From contig NZ_AP018694.1 in NCBI RefSeq assembly GCF_009689585.1, positions 4,517,501 through 4,581,500 of the forward strand: DNA of 64,000 nt. Direction: 5' to 3'. The DNA is from Aquipluma nitroreducens. Lineage in GTDB: Bacteria; Bacteroidota; Bacteroidia; Bacteroidales; Prolixibacteraceae. Below are positions 43,002 to 51,031 of the stretch, in pieces (within the stretch, counting starts at the first letter, position 1; the number at the start of each line of letters is the position of its first letter). Made by a program: the position numbers and the translations under genes. The notes beneath the pieces were generated by a model that saw only the letters and a program-made list of their open reading frames with translations, was not told where the DNA came from and ran no database searches.

Positions 43002-43436
43002 TTAATTCAAAAATGCTTCAATCTCCACTTCCAGCCCAGCTAAAAAATAGGTCGTAATTGTTTGACCATCCTCACAATGAGAAGCTGCCTCAACCTTTTG
43101 TTTAGTATATATCCAAAGCACTCCATTATTAGCAGACTGATAACATTCGCTCTCCTGAAAACGCACTGTTTTTTCATCGAAAAGTTGAAAATCCCATGTT
43201 TCTGAAAATTTAGAGCAATAGGATAAACTATCCTGAATTGTAATCATAAAATTTTGACCTTGAAAATCGTTGAGTTTTATTTCATTCTTTTCTGTATTGT
43301 AATCATCAAATTCTAGTTCGCCGGATATATGGCCCTCTGTTGGTTTAAAATTCCAATTCGTTTGCGTAAGCAATGAACTCACCCTAATAACAGCTTTCTC
43401 AGCTATCATCACCATTTTTCTTATTGCGTTTTTCAT
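43002..43436 (-). pseudogene. Decaying paralogue of the secreted protein at 42365
   Basis: The 144-aa frame aligns with the neighbour (ENAEIRLND-like KNEIKLNDFQGQNFM; GVLWIYTKQKVEA). However, the signal core has charged residues (MIAEKAVIRVSSLLTQ instead of MIAGIAIISAGSLFAQ). At the T-run after TITTY a single-base shift would restore FFSWAGSGD and then a stop, so the last ~45 residues of the family are lost. Either a pseudogene or a diverged short form; the lost signal argues for decay. Confidence 0.55.
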
Positions 43437-43501
43437 TTGGATGTCAATTTAAATACTCAACCAACAAATGATTAGAAACAGGTGAATACCTGTTAATGAA
43501 C

Positions 43502-44680
43502 CTATTTAAACCTCATCACGATTCCGTTAGGTTTTTTACCAACCGTAATCTTCATTGTCTCTTTGAGGTTTGGAATATCAACGACCGAAACCGTTCCTTC
43601 GGCCTGATTTGTCACATATCCGACAGTACCATCTTTATTAAAAGCTATAGCATGTGCGCCACTGCCGACTGTAACTTCACCCTTATGCGTATAATCGTCA
43701 TAACTTTTCCCAATCATATGGACTCCACCATTGTTCGTTTCCCACATATGAATCTTGCTGCCATTCGGATCAGAAACCCACATCTGATTCATCATTGTAT
43801 TCCGAGCGACCATGCCGGGCATAAATCCAAGGTCCAGCGTATCTGTCATCATATTGGTCACACCATCTATCATGCTGATGCTTTGTCCGTCTTCGTTATC
43901 TACATTCATCATTCCATCCATACCAGGCCAAGCGCCAACTGGATTTGCCCCAACTTCTGTAGTTTCAAGCACCTTTTTGCTAACGGCATCGACAATAGTT
44001 ACCGTATTCGACATGCCATTTGCAACAAATGCCTTTTTGCCATCGTCAGAAAAAGTAACTTCGGCAGGCATCTGGCCTACAGGAATGGTATATAAAAGTG
44101 AGTATGACGTGGCATCAAATACCTTGATTTTACCTTCAGGCATCATGATGGCTGTCCACAATTCTTTACCATCAGGAGAGAAAATCGCATTGTGTACCAT
44201 TTCTTCGAGTGCAATTTCCTTTATCAAATCTCCAGTAACTGCATCTAATACCAGAATCCTTCCAGACATTACCATGGTAGTAGCGCTTCCACTATGATGC
44301 TGACTGTGAGCATCCGTTGCACTTCCGGTAGAAGAAGTCTGCATCATACCATGCCCTTCGCTAAAATCCATACCCGGTGCGGCTATAATTAACTTGCTAT
44401 TGTCGGACGAAATGTAAATATGAAGCGGCCACATGTTGGTCATTCCCATTTCCATTTGACTTTCACCTGAACTACTTTGGAGTTTGGTAAGGTCAATGGT
44501 GTTCTCAACCTTGTTTGTGGTAATATTGATTACTGAAATGGTACTGCTTTCGCCGTTGACCACGTAGGCCGCATCAAAATTTACCATTACATCGCCTGTT
44601 GAAGTTTCATCCTTTGAACAGGCTAAAAATAGGGTAGCACTTCCTATCAGGACTGCTAATGCTGTTTTTATATTTTTCAT
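43502..44680 (-). CDS. YncE-like beta-propeller lipoprotein with His/Met-rich insert
   Basis: A 392-aa lipoprotein (LFLAC, Cys21) with seven-bladed propeller repeats of the YncE/NHL type (AYVVNGESSTISVINITTNK, VLDAVTGDLIKEIALEEMVH, YVTNQAEGTVSVVDIPNLKE). A Met/His-rich stretch (MEMGMTNMW, EGHGMMQTSS, DAHSQHHSGSATTMVMSG; about residues 75-140) interrupts the first blades. Such stretches often bind copper. It lies in the copper region between two decaying/secreted genes and an HMA gene. The true ligand is unknown. Confidence 0.8.
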   Translation of the reverse strand: MKNIKTALAVLIGSATLFLACSKDETSTGDVMVNFDAAYVVNGESSTISVINITTNKVENTIDLTKLQSSSGESQMEMGMTNMWPLHIYISSDNSKLIIAAPGMDFSEGHGMMQTSSTGSATDAHSQHHSGSATTMVMSGRILVLDAVTGDLIKEIALEEMVHNAIFSPDGKELWTAIMMPEGKIKVFDATSYSLLYTIPVGQMPAEVTFSDDGKKAFVANGMSNTVTIVDAVSKKVLETTEVGANPVGAWPGMDGMMNVDNEDGQSISMIDGVTNMMTDTLDLGFMPGMVARNTMMNQMWVSDPNGSKIHMWETNNGGVHMIGKSYDDYTHKGEVTVGSGAHAIAFNKDGTVGYVTNQAEGTVSVVDIPNLKETMKITVGKKPNGIVMRFK

Positions 44681-44712
44681 AAAATTATTTTAATTTGTGA
44701 AAAGAATCAATG

Positions 44713-44772
44713 AATAGCCATGACCAAATTCAAAAACCCTCTTTTCCCGAAGTTGGTTGAACCATGGCTATT
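44713..44772. repeat. 10-bp inverted repeat upstream of the propeller gene
   Basis: AATAGCCATG (44713-44722) and CATGGCTATT (44763-44772) are perfect inverted repeats with a further CCAA/TTGG pair inside. It lies between the HMA gene stop at 44797 and the propeller start at 44680. It could be a terminator-like hairpin or an operator. Confidence 0.45.
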
Positions 44773-44796
44773 GCATTGAAAACATGTATTGAAAAG

Positions 44797-45198
44797 CTAT
44801 TTTTTCCTGACGTACTTGCAGCAAGCGTTGAGTTTTGCATATACTTTATCATCAGCTTTATACTTTTCAGTATCATAACCGACGGCGGCAATTTTCTTTT
44901 GAATGTCGTCGCTTTTAACTTTTGATGGATCGTACACCAGTGTGAGTAGCTTAGTGCTTTTATCCCAGTTCGCTTTGCTTACGCCATCAACCTTTGAGGC
45001 TTTTTCAATTGTGGCCTGACAGGTTTCGCATTCGCCCAAAACTTTTATGGTCTCAGTTTTTGTAGAAGCCATATTCGTTTTAGCGTCCATTTTGGTTTTG
45101 GACATGTCCATCTGGGAATGATCGTGCATTTGGGCATATGAGTTTGAGCCCAGAACTACTGACAATACGGCAACTATAATGATTTTTACAGTTTTCAT
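44797..45198 (-). CDS. Secreted HMA-domain protein with His/Met start
   Basis: A 133-aa protein with a signal peptide (ends about GSNSYA), a His/Met start to the mature part (QMHDHSQMDMSKTKMD), an HMA domain with GECETCQATIEKA, and the shared C-terminal tail VYAKLNACCKYVRK. It is the fourth separate secreted member of this group in the window. Copper binding in the periplasm is likely. Confidence 0.83.
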   Translation of the reverse strand: MKTVKIIIVAVLSVVLGSNSYAQMHDHSQMDMSKTKMDAKTNMASTKTETIKVLGECETCQATIEKASKVDGVSKANWDKSTKLLTLVYDPSKVKSDDIQKKIAAVGYDTEKYKADDKVYAKLNACCKYVRKK

Positions 45199-45341
45199 TT
45201 GATTTGAATTTGATGTTAATGTAATGTATTGAAAATGGAATTAGGTATCAGGATGCAGGCATCAGGATACAAACCAAGAATCATCCTCCAGCAAAAGAAA
45301 TTGAATAATCTTTTTAGCTGAAAAATGGTGTTACATATACA

Positions 45342-45764
45342 TCAAATGCGAAAAATACAGATTTTGGGCAAGCTTACAGCACTCGCAAGAAAGGATTCAG
45401 GCGGACTGGCGTTTGCGCTATTCTGAAATAAAGAAGTAAGAGAATAAAATGATATGTTTTCAGGTAGAGTAAAAACCTGCAAAACTGGTTGTTCAATTGT
45501 TTTGATTTCGGAAAACGTGGGTGAATAGTTGTGATCTACCTCATAAACAGAAATCGTATTGTTGCAGCAGTGTTTGTCGAGATGACTGCCTGGTTTTGTG
45601 CATTCATCAGTTGTTTTCTCTTCCATACCACATGAAGCCACGCCACCCCAAACGGATACCTTCGAAGCTGCAAGTTCTCCACCGCAATAATGTTTAGATA
45701 CGGTAAGTTGCGTCCCAGAAAGCAGGATGAGTAAAGCGAATAATATGGAGAAAACTCTTTTCAT
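45342..45764 (-). CDS. HYC_CC_PP-family secreted Cys protein
   Basis: A 140-aa protein with a signal peptide (MKRVFSILFALLILLSGTQL) and the family pattern: HYCGGELAASKVSV near the N terminus, SCGMEEKTTDEC, DKHCCNNTISV, and a final Pro-containing stretch. The named family motif is HYC ... CC ... PP. It is found in Bacteroidota with copper and RND genes and is thought to be metal-linked. It heads the minus-strand metal region, with a 143-bp gap to the HMA gene. Confidence 0.8.
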   Translation of the reverse strand: MKRVFSILFALLILLSGTQLTVSKHYCGGELAASKVSVWGGVASCGMEEKTTDECTKPGSHLDKHCCNNTISVYEVDHNYSPTFSEIKTIEQPVLQVFTLPENISFYSLTSLFQNSANASPPESFLASAVSLPKICIFRI

Positions 45765-46312
45765 TTGGATATATCAACGCAAACAACTGAAAAATGTTAT
45801 CCAAAGGTATGATTATTTTGATTCGTTGATTCACGTTTCCATTGAGATTAGGAAATATTAACAAAATGCGCGTATAGCATACATATTAACCATTGTAATT
45901 TTTTTTTTTTATTATCAAGGATTCGAGATATAAATAGCAATATTATTCTATAATTTATATTATTTTTGTATTATAATAAATTGAATATCAGATAATTCTA
46001 TTTGGACCTCTGTTGAATAACTGGTTTCTAAAATATTGAATATTAGTTGTTTGCAGCAGAAGTTCTAATAAAACATTTATCATAGATTATAAATGCCCAT
46101 TAGATGTATATAGATAATACTCGTTTAGCTTAGGTTGTGTAACAGCAGTCAATTGAAATGGCAAATTGATACATAATATCTTTTGTAATAATTTAATCAT
46201 TCAAGGTCTGATCTTGAATGATCAAAATTAAACTGTTTATAGAATTTCTTGGTGGATGAAATTTATTAGTTGCCTTTTGTCATTGAGGCATTAACAGTTT
46301 AAATTTTTTTCG
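45765..46312. other. 548-bp AT-rich gap before the mobile region
   Basis: Very AT-rich with long T and A runs (T13 at 45900-45912). No ORF that I can support. A TATTTTTG sequence near 45961 fits a -7 element on the plus strand. It separates the metal genes from the RteC gene and may mark an island edge. Confidence 0.5.
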
Positions 46313-47149
46313 ATGGGGACATTCTGCGAAATCATCCTGGAATTGGAAAATGATCTGTCCCGGATGAAAAAAGTTTCGGAAAAACTTCCGGACCAAATGG
46401 AGTATGCAATCGGCCATTGTAAAATTGCATTGGATCGTATGCGTGAACTGGTAATTAACCATGGATTTCCTGACCAAGAATCTGAAATCTATTTTTTCAA
46501 AAAGATCAAGCCGACAGTTTATAGTAAATTATTATACTACCGAGCTGTTTTTGATCTGGAAAGTAAATGTCAAAAAGCCGACACATCTGTTATCAGGAGG
46601 TATCTTCAAAAAAGGCTTTACAAAATCAACGAATACATGGAAGAACACCAAGTGAAAGTCCAATACTTCAAATGTGGATATAAACACTTGGATGAAAAGT
46701 ACTTTGTTCGAGGCACAACTGAAATACCACTAGAACTCCGTGGCAGCCATCATTTGATGGACGAAGATTTTTTCACATGGCATGACCATACCTTTTCAGT
46801 GATTTTGGCCAATGAAATGCTGACTGAATATATTCGGAAGGAGCTGGAAAGAATTGATAGACCTGCGGAATTCAATCAAAGTCATTATAAATCGCCTCTC
46901 AAATGGACAGGGCATAAAATTGATTTGGGAGAGATCATTTATGCTCTTCTATATTCCGGCGTAGTCAACAATGGAAATGCCTCAATAATTGAGTTGGCAG
47001 AAGCCTTTGAACAAATCTTCAATGTTGAGATAAAAGAAGATATTTACCGTTATCGTCTGGATATCCAGCGGAGGAAAATTGAACGTACTAAGTTTCTGAA
47101 TCAACTGATAGCCATCTTGAGGCGAATGATTGATGAAAAAGATGAGTGA
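46313..47149 (+). CDS. RteC-family protein
   Basis: A 278-aa protein matching RteC, the regulator of excision genes in Bacteroides conjugative transposons. Features: EIILELENDLSRMKKVSEKL, a basic RMRELVINHGFPDQESEIYF, and the central FKCGYKHLDEKYFVRGTTEI. The C-terminal half (LGEIIYALLYSGVVNNGNAS, then ELAEAFEQIFNVEIKEDIYR) is a helix-rich DNA-binding-like region. It reads towards the structured RNA and small ORF, which might be its targets. Confidence 0.85.
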   Translation: MGTFCEIILELENDLSRMKKVSEKLPDQMEYAIGHCKIALDRMRELVINHGFPDQESEIYFFKKIKPTVYSKLLYYRAVFDLESKCQKADTSVIRRYLQKRLYKINEYMEEHQVKVQYFKCGYKHLDEKYFVRGTTEIPLELRGSHHLMDEDFFTWHDHTFSVILANEMLTEYIRKELERIDRPAEFNQSHYKSPLKWTGHKIDLGEIIYALLYSGVVNNGNASIIELAEAFEQIFNVEIKEDIYRYRLDIQRRKIERTKFLNQLIAILRRMIDEKDE

Positions 47150-47204
47150 AAATGAAAAAGTAATGACTAATCATATTTGAAATGAACCAATACAGGATGT
47201 TTTA

Positions 47205-47212
47205 TATCTTTG
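47205..47212 (+). promoter_or_regulatory. Bacteroidota -7 element upstream of the structured RNA
   Basis: TATCTTTG fits TAnnTTTG. It is ~100 nt before the riboswitch-like region and could start that transcript. The -33 element is not at ideal spacing. Confidence 0.45.
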
Positions 47213-47308
47213 TCTCGTTGATAATATGATATGAATTATACATCGGGACAAGGATTCCGATAAAATGAAAACATAGGAAGCGTTGGCTTTTTATTTGTGA
47301 TTCCTAAA

Positions 47309-47442
47309 ACCGCCAGTTTTAAAATAAAGTCACAGAGATAATTAGTCCGATGTCGCGTCTTTGGCGTGACTCGGGTTTATCTGTGACAAGGGTCCTGGCG
47401 GTCCCATGGAAGCACTAAATTTCGGGATCACGCCTCTTTTTT
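47309..47442 (+). ncRNA. Riboswitch-like structured leader with mutually exclusive helices
   Basis: Outer helix: ACCGCCAG (47309-47316) pairs with CTGGCGGT (47395-47402). It encloses a long hairpin, GTCACAGA..ATAA (from 47329) with TTATCTGTGAC (to 47387), which also contains CCGA/TCGG and GTCGCG/CGTGAC. Terminator: GGCGGTCCC (47397-47405) with GGGATCACGCC and six Ts (to 47442). GGCG (47397-47400) takes part in both the outer helix and the terminator, so they exclude each other, as in attenuators. It lies 30 nt upstream of the ORF at 47472. Confidence 0.6.
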
Positions 47443-47471
47443 GATTAAAATTGAAAATAAAATAAATCGTC

Positions 47472-47729
47472 ATGTCAATCAACACAGAAAAAATCCGCCA
47501 AAATGCCGACCTGATCAATCCTATTTCTGCTTGTCCGTTTGGGGAACCAATTAATGAATGCCCCTTCATCCCGTATTATACACTAAATGATGAACGGGAA
47601 CAAATAATGCAAATTGATATTATTCCGCAAGAGGAACTGGATAAGCTACGTAAGTTCCACCGTGCCTGTATGGAAAAGTATCGGAACGGAGATTGGCCAA
47701 TGAAAGCCACTGATGTAAATGCACGTTAA
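47472..47729 (+). CDS. Small hypothetical protein of the mobile module
   Basis: An 85-aa protein with no known family. It has a Cys-Pro repeat ACPFGEPINECPFIPY in the first half, and a helical, charged C terminus (IIPQEELDKLRKFHRACMEK). It follows the structured leader by 30 nt, so its expression likely depends on it. It lies between RteC and the integrase, a position often used by excision or regulatory proteins, but nothing supports that directly. Confidence 0.55.
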   Translation: MSINTEKIRQNADLINPISACPFGEPINECPFIPYYTLNDEREQIMQIDIIPQEELDKLRKFHRACMEKYRNGDWPMKATDVNAR

Positions 47730-47825
47730 AAACAACCCCGAAAGAAAATCCACCCTTACCCAAAATGTCTTCAAATTTTCTACTGATTACAGTTAGCGGT
47801 GAAAAGTTTATTGCAATCGCTTCCA

Positions 47826-49049
47826 CTATGCTGTTTGCATTTCAGTTTTACACAGTTTAGTAAGAAGCAAATCCATATCCTCTGAGATTTTCTTGTCAAG
47901 AACCTTCGCATAAATTTGAGTCGTTTTCAATGAAGTATGTCCCAATATTTTGGAAACGGTTTCAATTGGAACTCCGTTGCTGAGGGTTACCGATGTGGCA
48001 AAGGTATGGCGGGCAATGTGCATGGTAATGTTTTTGTTGATATCACAAATATCTCCAAGTTCTTTCAGGTAGCTATTCATTTTCTGGTTGGTTAAAACCG
48101 GCAGTAGAATGTCCTTATTAGAAATTTTCGGATAATCTTCATACCGATTTAATATTTCCCTGGCTTTCGGAAGAATTGGAATCCGGCATCGATTGTTGGT
48201 TTTTGATCTGTCAATAATAATCCATTCTTTTCCGTCAGCACCATGTTGAAGATGAGTTCGGCTTAACTTGGCAATGTCTGAGAAGGAAAGTCCAGTATAA
48301 CAGGCGAAAATAAAAATGTCACGCACAACACTTAAACGTTCGATCTGAATGTTTTTATCCTCCAGCCGTTGTAATTCTTCCATCGAAAGAATTTCCCGGT
48401 GAGTTTCATCCAATCCAACTTTAAACTTGGTATATGGATTCTTATCAATGTAATCTAGTGAAATAGCAAGGTTTAAGACACGACGAAAGTGTTTATGATA
48501 ATTCCACGCAGTATTCTGCTGATTATTAAAATCCTTCTTGATATAAATATCAAATGAATCCAGAAACTTATAATTGATGGATTGAATTGGGATGTCTGTT
48601 TTTTTCAATTGAGTACTTATAAATTCAGCCAACCGTTTTCGGGAAGTTTTGTAGTGTTTATAGGTTTCCATCGAATACCCTTTGTTTAGTTTGGCCAGTA
48701 TACTCTTCAGGTAATAGTCAAAAACAAACAATACTCCTTTTGTTTCTTCGGAATTAAGCAATCTGTTTTTGACTGTGGTTGCATCAAATTCTTCGCCGGA
48801 AGACCTCAATTGATTATAAATATCCTGAATTTCAGTTTTCATTTTATCTAGCCGATCATTCAAAACTCTGGCTCCTGGTATTTTCCCTTTTAAATGTTGT
48901 TTGTTTTCATCCCATTGGTCTTGAGGAACAAAAATACCTGTTGAGAGATCGACTCTTTTATTTTTGATAGTAAATCTTACATAGATAGGTGATTTACCAT
49001 CAGCAGACTCCCTGTTTTTTCTTAATGAGAAATTAATGATAATCTTCAT
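47826..49049 (-). CDS. Tyrosine-type site-specific recombinase (integrase)
   Basis: A 407-aa phage-integrase-family protein with an Arm-binding N terminus (INFSLRKNRESADGKSPIYV), a SAM-like core domain (TYKHYKTSRKRLAEFISTQL) and the catalytic domain. Catalytic residues: Arg in ACYTGLSFSDIAKL region, the HxxR motif in MHIARHTFATSV, the His/Trp position GHTSLKTTQIYAKV, and the Tyr in IYAKV. The 291 bp between its start and the tRNA-Leu gene could hold the attachment site. It resembles integrases of Bacteroidota mobile elements. Confidence 0.9.
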   Translation of the reverse strand: MKIIINFSLRKNRESADGKSPIYVRFTIKNKRVDLSTGIFVPQDQWDENKQHLKGKIPGARVLNDRLDKMKTEIQDIYNQLRSSGEEFDATTVKNRLLNSEETKGVLFVFDYYLKSILAKLNKGYSMETYKHYKTSRKRLAEFISTQLKKTDIPIQSINYKFLDSFDIYIKKDFNNQQNTAWNYHKHFRRVLNLAISLDYIDKNPYTKFKVGLDETHREILSMEELQRLEDKNIQIERLSVVRDIFIFACYTGLSFSDIAKLSRTHLQHGADGKEWIIIDRSKTNNRCRIPILPKAREILNRYEDYPKISNKDILLPVLTNQKMNSYLKELGDICDINKNITMHIARHTFATSVTLSNGVPIETVSKILGHTSLKTTQIYAKVLDKKISEDMDLLLTKLCKTEMQTA

Positions 49050-49281
49050 AATTCATCTGTTTTGCAATAATTTTAAAAATGGTCTCAGCAACCGTTAAAA
49101 ATACCTCATTTAAGGCTTTTTAAAAAGCACCAAAATGAGTCAAAGTGAATCAAATAAAATGTTTGTATTCAATTAGTTGCAGAGTTTGCCGCGACCATAA
49201 ACAGACTAGAAAGTCGTGGTCTCGATTTTGTCCCTAAAAACATGACTTTATATGAAGTTTTTTGATTTTTTAGCCAAAAAT

Positions 49282-49315
49282 AAAAGCGCTTAAATCATTG
49301 AATTTAAGCGCTTTT
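49282..49315 (-). terminator. Terminator of tRNA-Leu
   Basis: GCGCTTAAAT (49286-49295) and ATTTAAGCGC (49302-49311) form a perfect stem. On the minus strand it is followed by TTTTATTTTT. It lies 24 bp after the tRNA 3' end. The remaining 49050-49281 holds no gene. Confidence 0.75.
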
Positions 49316-49339
49316 GATCTAATTTGACTTCTACTTTAG

Positions 49340-49423
49340 TGCCCAGAACAAGACTCGAACTTGCACACCCTTGCGAGCACTAGTCCCTGAAACTAGCGTG
49401 TCTACCGATTTCACCATCTGGGC
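49340..49423 (-). tRNA. tRNA-Leu (CAG)
   Basis: The minus strand folds as a class II tRNA: acceptor GCCCAGA with TCTGGGC plus discriminator A, D-arm with GGTAGAC, anticodon stem CTAGT/ACTAG around loop TTCAGGG (anticodon CAG, reads CUG), a variable arm (GCTCGCAAGGGTG), and a T-arm with TTCGAGT. CCA is not encoded. It is the neighbour of the integrase gene and a likely attachment target. Confidence 0.93.
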
Positions 49424-49661
49424 ATTCTGCTTTTCGTTTAAAGCGCAGCAAATATAGAAAATTTTAATTTCTGGAGAAGGGTTTTCGCACATAAAAATTT
49501 AAAAAGTATGACTTCCATTAAGCTTGTTATTCTTAGATAAACAAGCTCAGTAAGTTACCCTTCGGCTACCTGTCGTTTGTCGGTAAAAATCAGGCTTTGG
49601 TCGTTTTATACGTAAGTTCTGGTTGCAAATTGTTGAGCTTGCAATAACAAAATGAGAAAGC

Positions 49662-50900
49662 ATGATTCAAAATTATACAGAACAATATGCCGGGCTTTGG
49701 GAAAAATGCTCCATTCAGATGCCTGAGTTTTCATGTGTTTATTTGAAGAGAGATAAGCACCGCAAAGAAAACTTTCTGGATCAATTTCTTGAGACTATCA
49801 ACGCTTTTCGAAAAGATAGAATTCGAGGTAAATCCTATTCTGAAGTCGAATTACAGTTGTTTATCAGTAATATACGAGACTTTTTGTGCAACGGACTTGA
49901 TTTTACTGACGGCCAACTCGAATTGATGTTTTCAGACAAGATGCTTGAAATTACCCGCACATTTGTCAGACAAGCCAAGGCTTTCGATCCGGATTTAACT
50001 TTTAATGATATTTTTCAGGCATGTCGCAACATGTGGATCATGAATGGATTGCAGTTGATTATGGGAATCCCGATGCAGGTCACTCCTTCTATTTTTGCAT
50101 ACAGCATGTTGTATCCTTACACCGATAATCTGATCGACGATCCAAATGTTTCGGGCTTTGAAAAGTTAGTTTTCAGTGAACGTTTTCGTAACCGGCTTTC
50201 AGGAGTAAAACTTGAATCGCGGAATAATACCGAAAATGCCATTTTTCGCTTGGTCGGGATGATTGAAAATGAATATTCGCGGAATGATTTTCCGGAGGTG
50301 TATCATAGTCTTTTGGGTATTCACGATGCCCAAACTAACAGCCTGAAACTCCTTCAGCAAAAGAACTTAATTGAGGATGCTGAGATTCTGAAAATTTGTC
50401 TGGCAAAAGGTGGCGCTTCGGTATTGGCTGATGGTTATCTGGTTGCCGGAAAACTAACAGAGGAGCAACGTTATTTCTTGTTTGGTTATGGTGCCTATCT
50501 TCAGTTGCTCGACGATATTCAGGATGTGGAAGAGGATTTTGCAGCCGGATTGATGACCGTATTTTCCGCATCAGTATTTCGGGTCTCGCTGGATGAGAAG
50601 CTGAACAAAACCTATTGGTTTGGAGAACAGGTAATGGAAAGCCTTGAGTTTTTTAATGGACAGCACATAGAATTGTTCAAATCGCTTATGCGCAGAAGTA
50701 TGGATCTTTTCGTTACTGAAGCCATAGCTCAGGTTCCGGAAGCCTACAGCCGAAAATATGTAACTGCTTTTGAAGGCTTTTCGCCGTTTCACTTTTTGTA
50801 TATCCGTAAGCGAAAAGAACAATTTGCGCCATACAATGGATTTCTGTTGACGGCAATTGAAGAATTTGCTTTTGCTGAAAGTTTGATTTCGGCTGGATAA
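49662..50900 (+). CDS. Class 1 isoprenoid-fold enzyme
   Basis: A 412-aa protein with an all-helical sequence and two Asp-rich motifs at the spacing of isoprenoid synthases: YTDNLIDDPN (about residue 165) and QLLDDIQDVEEDF (about 285). The first is not a standard DDxxD. The N-terminal third has no known match. It is likely related to polyprenyl-diphosphate or terpene synthases, but substrate and product cannot be read from sequence. It is a single-gene unit downstream of the tRNA region. Confidence 0.7.
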   Translation: MIQNYTEQYAGLWEKCSIQMPEFSCVYLKRDKHRKENFLDQFLETINAFRKDRIRGKSYSEVELQLFISNIRDFLCNGLDFTDGQLELMFSDKMLEITRTFVRQAKAFDPDLTFNDIFQACRNMWIMNGLQLIMGIPMQVTPSIFAYSMLYPYTDNLIDDPNVSGFEKLVFSERFRNRLSGVKLESRNNTENAIFRLVGMIENEYSRNDFPEVYHSLLGIHDAQTNSLKLLQQKNLIEDAEILKICLAKGGASVLADGYLVAGKLTEEQRYFLFGYGAYLQLLDDIQDVEEDFAAGLMTVFSASVFRVSLDEKLNKTYWFGEQVMESLEFFNGQHIELFKSLMRRSMDLFVTEAIAQVPEAYSRKYVTAFEGFSPFHFLYIRKRKEQFAPYNGFLLTAIEEFAFAESLISAG

Positions 50901-51031
50901 AGACAAGTTTAGATCTGACCTTCCTATTTTTTTTGTGTTATAAAAGTTAAAGTGTTTGAAAGACAATTATTTTTTTGTTGTTTTGGTTAATCAAATTAAT
51001 GAGACTTAATCTTAAACCAAAATAATTAGAA

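Larger units (their letters stand above)
46313..49423. mobile_element. Candidate integrative-element module (RteC, small ORF, integrase at tRNA-Leu)
   Basis: RteC, a small ORF and a tyrosine recombinase lie in 2.8 kb next to a tRNA gene, the usual Bacteroidota arrangement at the end of an integrative element. The integrase faces away from the tRNA and the tRNA 3' end points towards it. No second copy of the tRNA 3' end was seen in this window, so the far boundary is unknown; the metal genes may or may not be cargo. Confidence 0.5.

Noticed and set aside
49340-49423. Possible direct-repeat attachment site from the tRNA-Leu 3' end elsewhere in the window
   Set aside because: I looked for the GCCCAGAACAAGACTCG word near 20.2 kb and 46.2 kb and did not find a convincing copy, so no att pair is claimed.
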